This document shows, piece by piece, positions 37,772 through 47,491 of a DNA stretch of 64,000 nt. The position numbers were made by a program, and so were the translations under genes. The notes below the pieces were generated by a model that did no database searches, had not been told where the DNA came from, and saw only the letters and a list, made by a program, of their open reading frames with translations. Numbering within the stretch: the first letter of the stretch is position 1; every line of letters begins with the position of its first letter. Origin of the DNA: Phycisphaerae bacterium (lineage in GTDB: Bacteria; Planctomycetota; Phycisphaerae; UBA1845; UTPLA1); the NCBI GenBank assembly GCA_035275405.1, contig DATEMU010000002.1, forward strand, positions 1-64,000, read 5' to 3'.

Positions 37772-39115
37772 ATGCGGCTCAAGCTCCACCACTGGATCCT
37801 CCTATCGATGGTCCTCGCCGCGCTCGCCGGCCTCATCGCCAACGAATTCTGCACCCCCCAGCCGGACGGGTCGCCCAATGCGAAGCTGGCCTGGTTCGTG
37901 TACGCCATCGCCGAGCCGGCCGGCCAGATTTTTCTCCGCCTCATCTTCATGATCGCCCTGCCGCTTGTTTTCGCGGCGTTGGCCCTCGGCGTCGCCGCGA
38001 TGGGGGACGTCCGCAAGCTCGGACGCATCGGACTCCGCACGCTCGCCTTCACCGTGCTGCTCTCGTCGATCTCCGTCGTCCTCGGCGTAACGCTCGCCAA
38101 AACCATTCGCCCCGGCATGGGCCTGGACGATGAAAAACGGTCGACGCTCCTGGCCCGCTATTCCAGCCAAACCGAAAAAACCCTCGCCAACGCCAAAGCC
38201 GCCAAGAGCGTCCGTGACACCATCCTCGACATCATCCCGCGCAATCCGCTTCAGGAAATGGTCGGCGCCCTCGACGGCAGCTCCCCCGGCGGCGGCATGC
38301 TCGCCGTCATGTTCTTCTCTCTGATCGTCGGCATCGCCATCACCCTCGTCGGCGAAAAGGCCGCGCCCCTCGTCGCGCTCCTGGAAAGCGTCTTTGACGT
38401 CGTCATGGCCGTCATCGGCATGGCCATGCGCCTCGCCCCCATCGGCGTCGCCGGTCTCGTCTTTTCCCTCACCGCCCTCCTGGGCTTTGACATCCTCAAG
38501 ACCCTCGGCTGGTACGTCGTCGCCGTCATGGGCGGCCTGACCTTCCACATGGTCGTCGTTTATTCGCTCGTGGTTTTCCTCTTGGCCGGCATGCGCCCGT
38601 GGCGGTTTTTTGCACGGATCAGCGAGGCCATGATGACCGCCTTTGCCACGAGTTCGTCCAACGCGACGCTGCCGACCGCCCTGCGCGTCACCGAGCAGCA
38701 ACTCGGCGTCCGACCGGATATTACCCGCTTCGTCCTCACCGTCGGCTCGACCGCCAACCAGAACGGCACCGCCCTTTACGAGGGCATCACCGTCCTCTTC
38801 CTCGCCCAGGTATTCGGCGTCGATCTGACGCTCCAACAGCAGGTCACAGTCGTCCTCATGTCCGTCCTTGCGGGTATCGGTACGGCAGGCATCCCCGGCG
38901 GCTCACTCCCACTCATCGTCCTCGTCCTGCAATCCGTCGGCGTCCCCGGCGAAGGCATCGGCATCATCCTCGGCATCGACCGGCTGCTCGACATGTCTCG
39001 GACCGTCGTCAACGTCACCGGCGACATCGCCATCGCCGCCTGCGTTCACAAGTCGGAGGGAGGGAACTGGCGGATCGCGAATCGAGACGACCTCACCGCC
39101 AAAACGGCCTCCTAA
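37772..39115 (+). CDS. Dicarboxylate/amino acid:cation symporter (DAACS family)
   Basis: 447 residues with eight transmembrane helices and two hairpins. TAFATSSSNATLPTALRV is the HP1 serine-rich motif. VGSTANQNGTALYEG is the NxxGT sodium-binding block, and IPGGSLPLIVLVL is HP2. Substrates in the family are glutamate, aspartate or C4-dicarboxylates; sequence alone does not separate them. A charged loop at about residues 110-165 is longer than in GltP. Confidence 0.88.
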   Translation: MRLKLHHWILLSMVLAALAGLIANEFCTPQPDGSPNAKLAWFVYAIAEPAGQIFLRLIFMIALPLVFAALALGVAAMGDVRKLGRIGLRTLAFTVLLSSISVVLGVTLAKTIRPGMGLDDEKRSTLLARYSSQTEKTLANAKAAKSVRDTILDIIPRNPLQEMVGALDGSSPGGGMLAVMFFSLIVGIAITLVGEKAAPLVALLESVFDVVMAVIGMAMRLAPIGVAGLVFSLTALLGFDILKTLGWYVVAVMGGLTFHMVVVYSLVVFLLAGMRPWRFFARISEAMMTAFATSSSNATLPTALRVTEQQLGVRPDITRFVLTVGSTANQNGTALYEGITVLFLAQVFGVDLTLQQQVTVVLMSVLAGIGTAGIPGGSLPLIVLVLQSVGVPGEGIGIILGIDRLLDMSRTVVNVTGDIAIAACVHKSEGGNWRIANRDDLTAKTAS

Positions 39116-39197
39116 ACACGCCTCTACCCCCCGCCCGGCGGCGAAAAAATGCCTATTTTGGCGGCTTGGTCGATTGCGAGTAACGCCAGTTTGCTCG

Positions 39198-39226
39198 TTG
39201 ACACGATATTAAGGGGTGGGCATGAT
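39198..39226 (+). promoter_or_regulatory. Promoter of the collagen-like gene pair
   Basis: TTGACA (39198-39203), 17-nt spacer, CATGAT (39221-39226), about 70 nt before the first ATG. Confidence 0.5.
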
Positions 39227-39299
39227 CCTTGCGGTTTTGGCGCGGATTCTGCCCCCCTCGAACGATCAGTAATCCGCTTGCAATACAGGAGCACGCATT

Positions 39300-39836
39300 A
39301 TGCGAAAGTACGGGTCTAGTCGATACGCCATCTTCGCTTGTTCGCTCGGCCTCATGGCGATGGTCGCTTCCGGATGCGACGCCGCACTCGGTCTGCAGGA
39401 CTGGCAGCGCGATCTTTTGCCGGGCCTGCCCCTCATCCTTCCCCTTCCGCTTCCCGGCGGCGCCGGCCCGGCCGGTCCCCCTGGCGCTCCGGGCGCACCG
39501 GGCGTCGACGGTCCGAACATCATCATCGCCCGCGCCGTGATTAACGGCGACGGGACGCTGCAGGATTCAGAAGATATCACCGCCGTCCGCACCGCGCCGG
39601 GCGTGTATGAACTCACCATCGACACCACGGGCGATACGCTGCCGGGCGGAACGACGGAAGATGATTTTGAGATTTTCCTCACCCTGAAGGAAGGTACCGA
39701 TCAAACCGATCTCACCCCCTTCTATTCTCCCATCAGCTTGGTGGGAACGACTTTGCGGGTCGACGTGCGTATCTCCTTCGGCGATGGGTTTCAGGACAGC
39801 GCGTTCAGCGTGACGGTCATCCTCCCGGCGGGTTGA
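39300..39836 (+). CDS. Collagen-like lipoprotein, copy 1
   Basis: 178 residues behind AGGAG (39287-39291). Signal sequence ends MVASGC, a lipobox. A short DWQRDLL segment precedes a Gly-X-Y run of about six triplets (GPAGPPGAPGAPGVDGP). The C-terminal 115 residues are a beta-rich domain (IIIARAVINGDGTLQ, TTEDDFEIFLTLKEGTD). The next gene encodes a close paralogue of the same plan. Possibly forms trimeric stalks on the outer surface; function unknown. Confidence 0.78.
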   Translation: MRKYGSSRYAIFACSLGLMAMVASGCDAALGLQDWQRDLLPGLPLILPLPLPGGAGPAGPPGAPGAPGVDGPNIIIARAVINGDGTLQDSEDITAVRTAPGVYELTIDTTGDTLPGGTTEDDFEIFLTLKEGTDQTDLTPFYSPISLVGTTLRVDVRISFGDGFQDSAFSVTVILPAG

Positions 39837-39886
39837 TGGACTCAATGCAGCGGAAAAGAACCCGCTTTCGTGCTGGAGAACGTGAC

Positions 39887-40426
39887 ATGCCAACATATGG
39901 GTATTGCAATATGCGAGATCGGCTTGGAATTCTGACATCGACACTCGCCCTTGCGGCGATGACCGGTTGCGGGACAACGGACTGGCAACGAGACCTGTTG
40001 TCGGCCCTCCCGGGTACCCCGGTCATCGTTCCCATTACGCTCCCCGGTGGACCCGGCCCGGCCGGTCCCGCGGGGCCCGCGGGTGCCCCCGGCGCGCCGG
40101 GCCCGGCCATCATTATCGCCCGGGCTGTGGTCAATGCCGACGGGACACTGGAAAACTCGGATGACATTACGGCCGTTCGCACGGCGGCGGGTAATTACCA
40201 ACTCACCATCGATCTGACGGGCGACACCCTGCCCGCGGGGACGACGGAAGACGATTTTGAGGTCTTTCTGACATTGAAGGAAGGGACGGATCTAAGCGAC
40301 TTTTCGCCCCTCTACATACCGATCAGCCTGGCGGGAACGACCCTGAGAGTTGACGTGATTATCGCTGCGGGGCAGACCGGTGCGGACAACGCCTTCAGCG
40401 TGATGGTCCTGCTCCCGGCAGGATGA
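39887..40426 (+). CDS. Collagen-like lipoprotein, copy 2
   Basis: 179 residues, start at 39887 behind GGAGA. Lipobox AMTGC, then TTDWQRDLL, a Gly-X-Y run (GPGPAGPAGPAGAPGAPGP) and the same C-terminal domain as its neighbour, including TTEDDFEVFLTLKEGTD. A tandem duplication: the collagen run differs most between the copies, the C-terminal domain least. Both are likely in one transcript. Confidence 0.78.
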   Translation: MPTYGYCNMRDRLGILTSTLALAAMTGCGTTDWQRDLLSALPGTPVIVPITLPGGPGPAGPAGPAGAPGAPGPAIIIARAVVNADGTLENSDDITAVRTAAGNYQLTIDLTGDTLPAGTTEDDFEVFLTLKEGTDLSDFSPLYIPISLAGTTLRVDVIIAAGQTGADNAFSVMVLLPAG

Positions 40427-40638
40427 TTCTCGCAATCGAACCTTCGTGCCAGCTGCTCTAACGTAATGGACTTCAATCCGCCGGCGTACCGGACGAGGGG
40501 AGCGGCATTACCCTTGTCAGCAGTGGCGATAGTACCATAGCCGCTTGTGTCTGGCGTTCCGAATGCGCGCAATTCAAACCCACGAGCAGATAACAATCTG
40601 AAAACGCGAGGTGTACCCTAAGAAGTCGTTCGGGTAGA

Positions 40639-42978
40639 ATGTCGGCGATCCGTTGGAGTCTTATGACGACAATACCCAACGAGCCCTATCAGAAGCCCGC
40701 CGGTTCAGGCAACTCTGCACACGGCATCTGCTGGTGTAGCCTCTCGGCAATTCTTAGTTTGGCAACGCCGACCTTCGCCCAATCCTGTGCGAATTGGGTT
40801 GATCACACCCCTCCTCCGGGCGGTCGCCTGAGTCCGGCGATGGCCTATGACAGCATCCGCGGAAAAACGCTGATGTTTGGGGGATATGCTACCGCTACCC
40901 GATTTCCATTAACCACGCTCGAATGGGATGGAGTCGAGTGGGCCGTCGTCTCAAGTCACGGACCGAGTCCGCAGGCGTACAACCCGATGGTATTTGATAG
41001 CGCTCGCGGAGTGGCGGTCCTTCTGCAGAGCGACGGTGGCGATCCATCGCTCGGACTGACCTGGGAATGGGATGGAAATGCCTGGGAGCTACGGTGCAGT
41101 TCTGGACCACCCGGATTGAGCGGCGCGAGTATGGCATACGACGAGACCCGTGGCGTTGCGGTTCTCTTCGGAGGAATCACCTACTCCGAAGGTGGTGTGT
41201 GGCACGGCGAAACTTGGGAGTGGAACGGATATGATTGGTTCCTTCGTTCGTCGGCCGGTCCTTCTCCTCGCATCTATACAGCGATGGCCTACGATTCCAG
41301 CCGGAAAGTGACGGTCCTGTATGGCGGCGGCGGCTTTTTCGATGGCGCTGCCGAGACGTGGGAATGGGATGGGATGTCTTGGTCGCTACGATCGACATTG
41401 GGCCCTGGACCAAGAAGTAGCCATGCGATGGCGTATGATCGTAAGCGCGGCGTGACAGTTCTCTTCGGCGGAATCCTCAACAACTTTAGTGACGGACAGA
41501 CCTGGGAGTGGGACGGGACTTCTTGGGTGTTGGCATCGACCAGCGGACCCTCCGCGCGCCGGGGTCATGCGATGGCATACGACAACAATCGTACTGTGAC
41601 AGTCCTTTCGGGGGGCGATGACAATGGTGAAACCTGGGAATGGGATGGAGCAACTTGGACGTTCCTCGCCAGTAGTTCTCCGTCGCCTCGCTGGGGCCAC
41701 GCAATGGCCTACGACAGTGATCGAAAACTGAGCGTCCTGCTCGGCGGAGTTCTCAGTCGTGGGCAGACCAGCGAAACGTGGGAATGGAATGGTGCTGCCT
41801 GGAGCCTGCGCTCGATTGCGGGACCGCCACTGCGTTACACGCATGTCATGACTTACGATAGCGCGCGGGGCTTCACGGTGCTATTTGGCGGCTATGGTTC
41901 TAACAGCATCTTGCTCAGAGATACCTGGGAATACGATGGTATCTCCTGGATGCAACGACCGACGGGAAACGTGCCCGAGGGTGTATCCGCTATGATATTC
42001 GATTCCGCGCGCAAGGTCTGCGTGCTGTATGGGACAGCGGGTTCGGATCCTGTTGGTCAGACGTGGCAATGGGATGGGGCTGCATGGACTCTTGTGACGA
42101 CGTCAGGGCCATCCGCACGCCGTTACTGCGTAATGGCTTACGACGAGGCGCGGGCCATCACCGTCTTATACGGCGGACAGTCTAATTCCAATCACTACAC
42201 CGAAACGTGGGAGTGGAACGGCCAAACCTGGGCGTTCCGTTCGACCGACGGGCCCCCTTTATTCACGGGCTACCAGATGACGTATGATTCGGCTGCGCAC
42301 AAGTGCATCCTTTTCGGCTCGTTCTGGGATGGGCATTATCATGGCCAGACTTGGGAGTGGAATGGCAAATCATGGTCCCTGAGCCCGGCATGTGGCCCAC
42401 CCCCTCTGCGATTTCACGCGTTGGCCTATGACCGCTCACGGGAGCAAACGGTTCTCTTTGGTGGTCTCAATGATTCTTATGAGGAGACGGAACAAACGTG
42501 GGAACTTCAGGCGAATCAGCAGCCTCCCATTCTGCGCCAGCCGATAAGCCGGGCTGCTCCGGTGGGCGGCTACACAACTTTCAATGTGGAAGGAGGATGC
42601 GACCCAACGTCGACGTATCAATGGCGAAAAGATGGCGTGCCGATCATGGACGGCGGGGAATTCTCGGGCGCAAGCACCTCGCAACTCACTATTTACCCTA
42701 TTTCTCTCATGGATAGCGGACCCTACAGCGTTGTGATCACGAGTGCGTGCGGTACCAGCATCAGCGCTGACGCCGAGCTGTCACTCGTATGTTGTGCGCC
42801 AACCGGCGATTTGACCTTCGATGGAATGACCGATGGCAGAGATATTCAGTCGTATGTGAACATTTTCTTGAACGGCTTTCCGGCCGCCGCCGAACTCTGC
42901 CGAGCGGATTTCAACGGCAACGGCGTATTTGACGGCGCCGATCTACCACTTTTCATCCAGTCACTCCTTGCTTCATAG
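40639..42978 (+). CDS. Secreted Kelch-like repeat protein with Ig and dockerin-like ends
   Basis: 779 residues; the start at 40639 or 40663 is uncertain. Signal peptide ends TPTFAQ. From about residue 60 to 620 are about twelve repeats of 45-50 residues: MAYDSxR...TVLFGG...ETWEWDGxxW...GPSPR. These are Kelch-type blades; twelve could give one large or two six-bladed propellers. An Ig-like domain follows (YQWRKDGVPI...DSGPYSVVI). The end is an EF-hand pair (DLTFDGMTDGRD, DFNGNGVFDGAD) like planctomycete dockerins. No C-terminal sorting signal. Confidence 0.75.
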   Translation: MSAIRWSLMTTIPNEPYQKPAGSGNSAHGICWCSLSAILSLATPTFAQSCANWVDHTPPPGGRLSPAMAYDSIRGKTLMFGGYATATRFPLTTLEWDGVEWAVVSSHGPSPQAYNPMVFDSARGVAVLLQSDGGDPSLGLTWEWDGNAWELRCSSGPPGLSGASMAYDETRGVAVLFGGITYSEGGVWHGETWEWNGYDWFLRSSAGPSPRIYTAMAYDSSRKVTVLYGGGGFFDGAAETWEWDGMSWSLRSTLGPGPRSSHAMAYDRKRGVTVLFGGILNNFSDGQTWEWDGTSWVLASTSGPSARRGHAMAYDNNRTVTVLSGGDDNGETWEWDGATWTFLASSSPSPRWGHAMAYDSDRKLSVLLGGVLSRGQTSETWEWNGAAWSLRSIAGPPLRYTHVMTYDSARGFTVLFGGYGSNSILLRDTWEYDGISWMQRPTGNVPEGVSAMIFDSARKVCVLYGTAGSDPVGQTWQWDGAAWTLVTTSGPSARRYCVMAYDEARAITVLYGGQSNSNHYTETWEWNGQTWAFRSTDGPPLFTGYQMTYDSAAHKCILFGSFWDGHYHGQTWEWNGKSWSLSPACGPPPLRFHALAYDRSREQTVLFGGLNDSYEETEQTWELQANQQPPILRQPISRAAPVGGYTTFNVEGGCDPTSTYQWRKDGVPIMDGGEFSGASTSQLTIYPISLMDSGPYSVVITSACGTSISADAELSLVCCAPTGDLTFDGMTDGRDIQSYVNIFLNGFPAAAELCRADFNGNGVFDGADLPLFIQSLLAS

Positions 42979-43010
42979 ATTCCTCATCCTGCGAACCGCT
43001 CTCTTGCGGT

Positions 43011-43628
43011 CTAACGGTAGTTCTCCTCCAGAAGTCGCTCGATTTCTATCCGCAATTCAGCGGCATTTGATCGAACCTGATCGGCCCGTCGGCGAAGTTC
43101 CGAGTGGCGGGCCCCTTCGCGAATCCCCGGCAAATTGATCATCACATTCAGCCGCGCCGATTCCACCGCCGCGTGAGCACACAGTCCCGCCACGCCCGCG
43201 TCGGACAGGCAGTTTTTCTTCGACTTCTCCAACCCCGCCGCCGCCAGCCGCATGACCTCGACGCATCGCTCCATGATCTCCAGCGGCTTTTCCGTCGCCG
43301 CGATGACTGCCGCCGCCTTGCGCGCCTGATGCGCCGGATCGTCCGGCAGTTTCCACGTCGCCGCCAGCTCGTTGAACGCCGCGATGTCCTCATCCATCAG
43401 CCCTAGCAGCCGCGCTCGCAGCGTGTCGGCCGGAACGATTGAATCGTGCAACGGCCCCGGCGCGCCGTCCTTCTTGTCGTTGAGCCGCCCGACCATTCCG
43501 GCCAGCGCCGCCGCCACCGCCCCCACCAGCGCGCTCGCGCTCCCCCCGCCCGGCGTCGCCGCCCGCGAAGACAAATCGCTCAGAAACGCTTCGATTGACC
43601 GGCTCGCTTGTGACTCAGCGTTTTTCAT
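43011..43628 (-). CDS. Formiminotransferase-cyclodeaminase family protein (FchA-like)
   Basis: 205 residues, all helical. FLSDLSSRAATPGGGSASALVGA is the cyclodeaminase N-terminal motif; LMDEDIAAFNEL and NCLSDAGVAG are further family blocks. Homologues convert formimino-THF or methenyl-THF in one-carbon metabolism. Lies downstream of an ABC-exporter operon, separated by 24 bp containing a 7-bp tandem repeat. Confidence 0.85.
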   Translation of the reverse strand: MKNAESQASRSIEAFLSDLSSRAATPGGGSASALVGAVAAALAGMVGRLNDKKDGAPGPLHDSIVPADTLRARLLGLMDEDIAAFNELAATWKLPDDPAHQARKAAAVIAATEKPLEIMERCVEVMRLAAAGLEKSKKNCLSDAGVAGLCAHAAVESARLNVMINLPGIREGARHSELRRRADQVRSNAAELRIEIERLLEENYR

Positions 43629-43629
43629 T

Positions 43630-43652
43630 CCGAATTCCGAATTCCGAATTCC
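43630..43652. repeat. Tandem 7-bp repeat (CCGAATT)x3
   Basis: Three copies of CCGAATT plus CC fill the gap between the permease stop and the cyclodeaminase start. On the coding strand it reads GGAATTCGG just before ATG, where the ribosome binding site would be. Confidence 0.6.
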
Positions 43653-45494
43653 CTACGCCGTCTGCTTGCGAATGATCATATCGAAATTCCGCACCATCGA
43701 GCGGTGCAGGATCACCCCAATGAACCCGTAGATCGCCGCCGAGCAGATACAGGCCACGATGGCGACAATCCGGCAGGACCTGAGATCAGACGCCGAAACC
43801 GTTGAACCCGGATCCGTCAGAGCCCCCAAGGGATCGACGACAACGTACATCGCCGTGTACGGAGTCAGCGGCATGATCGCCGCCGAGAGCTGCGGATTGT
43901 CCGTGCTGTGGATCGTCGTCGCGCAGCTCCCCGTGATGAAGAACACCAGCAGGACGACGGCCATGCTCGAAAATACCGCCCCCATCGTTCGCTTGCTCTT
44001 GATCGACGATTGCAGGCCGATCATGCAGGCGAACGCCGTAAACGCGATGAACAGCACGGGCAAGCCCAGCAGCGCCTCCCAGTTCACCGTCCGCCGCGTC
44101 GGATCGCCCATCCGCCCGCTGACCAGATCGTAGAAGATGAAAAGAAACACCGTGGCATAAGGGACCAGCAGCATCGGTCCGGCCGCTGAGACGAGCCCGC
44201 GAATCTTCCCGCTGATGATGTGCCCGCTGGTCAGCGGCGTCGCCAGCAGCAGCTCCATCGTGTTCGCCTCTTTTTCGCGCGTCATGCTGGTGGCGGCCGA
44301 GGCCGTCGAAATAAAGAGCGTGATTGCCAGTTCCACGAACACGACCATGAACAGCAGATACCGATCGTCCGCGATCGTCATCATCCCCTTGCCGTGAACG
44401 ATGAGCAGAATGATCGCGAGCGTCAGGCCGAGTCCGAGCACCGAATAGCGAAGGATGAATCCGCCGCCCGCCGACGCGCTGGTGACCGACTCGCGCCAGG
44501 CAATGGGATTGTGCCAGACGTGTCGCGGGGCCCGGGCCTCCGCGCCGGCACTCCGCGTCAGGTGAAGCCGATCGCCGATTCGCGACCAAATCGTAACTTC
44601 CCCTTCGCGGGCGCCGCGTCGCACGAACGACAGGCTCGCCAGGACGAGCAAGGCCGAGCCGCCAAAAGTCAACACGAGATAACTGTATTGCGGGTACGCC
44701 AGCAGATGGCGCACGATAAACCCATGGTCGGGCACGTTGCCGATCGGCGGCGCCGGCGTCGTCCCCAGGACTACCGAAAGCGACAGAAAAGGATGAAACG
44801 CCGCCAGCCAGCTCATGCGCGCGTCGGACCCCGGCGCCGGTTGCGATTCCGCCGGAATGAATGCCGAAAGCGTGCTCATCGCATAAACGACAATGAGGTA
44901 CAACGCGATGGCCAGATAGAAATAGAAGATCGTCCGGCCCGTCCCGATCTTGATCACACTGATGGCGATGGCCAGTGAACCCGTAATCGCCGCCGTCCCC
45001 GCCGCCAGGGCGATGGACAGCGCGATCTCGTCGCCCGTTACGCCGCCGTACACCATCATGATGCAAAACAGCGGAATGCCCGCGATGAGCAGCATGAACA
45101 CAAAGAACAGCCGCGACAGCAGCGAGCCGAGAACGATCTGCCCGTTCGTCAGCGGCGTGCTCAGCAGAATGTTGTAGGTCTGCGAATCTTTCTCCTGCGT
45201 AATGGCGCTGGCGGTGAAGATGGGGGCGAGGATGCAGACCATCGCCAGTTGCACCACGGAGACGACCTGAAACACCTGCGTCGCGTTCTTGGCCAGGTCG
45301 GCCAGCGAAGTGACGCCGGACTGCTTCACGAGCACGCCGATCACCACGACCGCCGCGAGGATGGACAAATACCCGATGCGAATCCAGAGGTGCCGCACGC
45401 GCCGTCCACCGGCGTAAACCACGCGCACGAGGATCGGGTTCGCCGGCGCCAGCCGCCAGAACCACAGGCCGAGATCCTTGAAAACCGTCGACAT
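43653..45494 (-). CDS. ABC-2 type permease, duplicated and fused
   Basis: 613 residues with about twelve transmembrane helices in two halves. Each half has an ABC-2 signature: ASAITQEKDSQTYNILLSTPL in the first and TSMTREKEANTMELLLATPL in the second. So one gene replaces the two permease subunits usual for ABC-2 exporters. Start overlaps the upstream stop by one base. The ATPase is two genes upstream. Substrate unknown; similar gldA/gldF-type systems act in export or gliding. Confidence 0.85.
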   Translation of the reverse strand: MSTVFKDLGLWFWRLAPANPILVRVVYAGGRRVRHLWIRIGYLSILAAVVVIGVLVKQSGVTSLADLAKNATQVFQVVSVVQLAMVCILAPIFTASAITQEKDSQTYNILLSTPLTNGQIVLGSLLSRLFFVFMLLIAGIPLFCIMMVYGGVTGDEIALSIALAAGTAAITGSLAIAISVIKIGTGRTIFYFYLAIALYLIVVYAMSTLSAFIPAESQPAPGSDARMSWLAAFHPFLSLSVVLGTTPAPPIGNVPDHGFIVRHLLAYPQYSYLVLTFGGSALLVLASLSFVRRGAREGEVTIWSRIGDRLHLTRSAGAEARAPRHVWHNPIAWRESVTSASAGGGFILRYSVLGLGLTLAIILLIVHGKGMMTIADDRYLLFMVVFVELAITLFISTASAATSMTREKEANTMELLLATPLTSGHIISGKIRGLVSAAGPMLLVPYATVFLFIFYDLVSGRMGDPTRRTVNWEALLGLPVLFIAFTAFACMIGLQSSIKSKRTMGAVFSSMAVVLLVFFITGSCATTIHSTDNPQLSAAIMPLTPYTAMYVVVDPLGALTDPGSTVSASDLRSCRIVAIVACICSAAIYGFIGVILHRSMVRNFDMIIRKQTA

Positions 45495-46564
45495 TAGATC
45501 GGTAGTTGTTTGACGCCCTTCTTCGCCAGCGTCTTGCGCACCGCCTCCCGCGCCGTGGCCCGCTGCGTCGAGTCGGGAAGGTCGTTCAATCGCCGGCGGA
45601 ATTCGTCGTTGAGGTCTCGCATCGGCTTCATCAATCGCTCAAAGGCCTCTTCAATCGCGACCATCCAGGGCCCCCCGGATACTTCCTCCGCTGTCCCCAT
45701 GGTCAGCCGGCGAATGATTCGGTTCTCCTTGACGGCGGCCTGCCATTCGGGCGTCTTGATCGCCTTCGCTCGCTCGCGGCACTCCTTGAGGATCGCCGCC
45801 GCCGAGGTCTTCTGGGTTTCAGTAAAACCGTAGTAGACCGTCGTATGGTCGAGATACTCCTGCCAGCGCTCGTCCGGGTTCATCTGCCCGCCGAGCCACG
45901 CCTCCACTTCCTTACGGGCCTTGCGATGCTCCTCAGACTCGTTGGGATCGCGCGGCTCCGACTCGACCTTGGACGGGTCCTTGTCCGCCGGATCGAAGAA
46001 TGGATTGGCATAGTCGCCGATCTTGCCCTCTTCCCAGCGCTTCATCCGGTTCTCGAAGATCACGAACCCCGCCGCGAAGATGCCGACGTCGGCCGTGTAT
46101 TTGAGCCGCTGAGTCACATTCATCTTCATCCCAATCTCGGCCGACGTGTGCGTGATCAGTTCCTTGAACTTCGGCGTGAACCGCTGGGCCAGCTCTGCGA
46201 ACTTCTTGGCTTCTTCTTTCGGAAAACGGCCGTCGTTCTCGATCATCGTCGCCATCATCAATTCGATCATGTCGCGGTTGAGCACGGCGTTTTCCTGCGC
46301 GAACTTCATCAGCCGCCGCTGAATAATTTCCTTCATCTCCTCTGCCTGCCCATCGTCAAGGTCGTAACGCGGCTTCATTTGCGAAATGGACCGCGTGGCG
46401 ATGGCGGCCGCGATCTCCGGCGTGAACCGAATCCCGATCTCCGTCCCCTTCGTCTCCTCGTCGTTCGACTCGGCGGGCGCAGAATCCTGCCCCCTGCCCC
46501 CGGCTGGATCGATTGCGACGACGAATGCCGCAACCGCCAAAAACAGACAAACGCGAAGTCTCAT
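45494..46564 (-). CDS. Hypothetical exported protein of the ABC operon
   Basis: 356 residues. A signal peptide (MRLRVCLFLAVAAFVVA) is followed by a charged helical protein with no domain I recognise. It overlaps the ATPase gene upstream by 4 nt and the permease downstream by one base. Probably a periplasmic or outer part of the export system. Confidence 0.65.
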   Translation of the reverse strand: MRLRVCLFLAVAAFVVAIDPAGGRGQDSAPAESNDEETKGTEIGIRFTPEIAAAIATRSISQMKPRYDLDDGQAEEMKEIIQRRLMKFAQENAVLNRDMIELMMATMIENDGRFPKEEAKKFAELAQRFTPKFKELITHTSAEIGMKMNVTQRLKYTADVGIFAAGFVIFENRMKRWEEGKIGDYANPFFDPADKDPSKVESEPRDPNESEEHRKARKEVEAWLGGQMNPDERWQEYLDHTTVYYGFTETQKTSAAAILKECRERAKAIKTPEWQAAVKENRIIRRLTMGTAEEVSGGPWMVAIEEAFERLMKPMRDLNDEFRRRLNDLPDSTQRATAREAVRKTLAKKGVKQLPI

Positions 46565-47490
46565 TGCACGATCCCCTTCGTAAACCGCATGAACGCCGTC
46601 TCCAGATTCACCTGCTCCTCCCTGATCTCCCGCAGCGGAATCTGCGCATCGAGCAGCGCCCGCGCCAGAAACGAAAAATCCTGCGTCTCGGCCTTGAGTG
46701 ACACCAATAGCCGACCGTTGTCGCTCTCCACGCCGCCCACCTGCGGCAGCTTCCCTAAGAGCGCCGCCGCATTGTCCTGATGCGTTGCGACCACCACTTC
46801 CACGCGCGTGCCGGTCCGCGTCCGCCGCACGATTTCATCAATCGATCCGTGATACAATAGCTCTCCGCGCTCAATGATCCCCACCGTCGTACACAACTCC
46901 GCCAGTTCGTGCAGGATGTGCGAGCTGATGATGATCGTCTTGCCCATCCGCCGAAGCTCTTTCAGCAACTCGCGCATTTCGATCCGCGCCCGCGGGTCCA
47001 GACCGCTCGCCGGCTCGTCGAGGAACAGCACCTTCGGATCGTGCAAGAGCACCCGCGCGACCGACAGCCGCTGCTTCATGCCGCGCGACAGCGAATCCAC
47101 CAGCGCGTCGCGCTTATAGACCAGATCCGTCAACTCCAGCACATCCCCCACCACCCGCTTTCGATGGTCCCCGTGGATGTTGTACGCCGCCGCGAAGAAC
47201 TCGAGGTATTCCTGCACCACCATGTCTTCATAAGCGCCGAAAAAGTCCGGTACATACCCGATCACCGGTCGGATCATTCTCGACTCATACCCCACCGTAT
47301 ACCCGCAGACCCGCGCCTCGCCCCACGTCGGTTGCAGCAGCGTCGCCAGAATGCGGATCGTCGTCGTCTTGCCCGCCCCGTTCGGGCCGATGTAGCCGAA
47401 GCACTCGCCCTCCTCGATGTTTAGGTGCAGTCCGCTGAGGGCCACCAGCTTGCCGTAGCGCTTCGTCAGGTTGATCGTCTGGATGATCAC
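46561..47490 (-). CDS. ABC transporter ATP-binding protein
   Basis: 309 residues. Walker A GPNGAGKTTTIRIL, signature LSRGMKQRLSVARVLL, Walker B VLFLDEPASGLDPRAR, and switch His in SSHILHEL. The C-terminal extension (about residues 220-309) is typical of CcmA/GldA-type ATPases. Powers the fused permease encoded two genes downstream. Confidence 0.92.
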   Translation of the reverse strand: MIIQTINLTKRYGKLVALSGLHLNIEEGECFGYIGPNGAGKTTTIRILATLLQPTWGEARVCGYTVGYESRMIRPVIGYVPDFFGAYEDMVVQEYLEFFAAAYNIHGDHRKRVVGDVLELTDLVYKRDALVDSLSRGMKQRLSVARVLLHDPKVLFLDEPASGLDPRARIEMRELLKELRRMGKTIIISSHILHELAELCTTVGIIERGELLYHGSIDEIVRRTRTGTRVEVVVATHQDNAAALLGKLPQVGGVESDNGRLLVSLKAETQDFSFLARALLDAQIPLREIREEQVNLETAFMRFTKGIVQ

Positions 47491-47491
47491 G

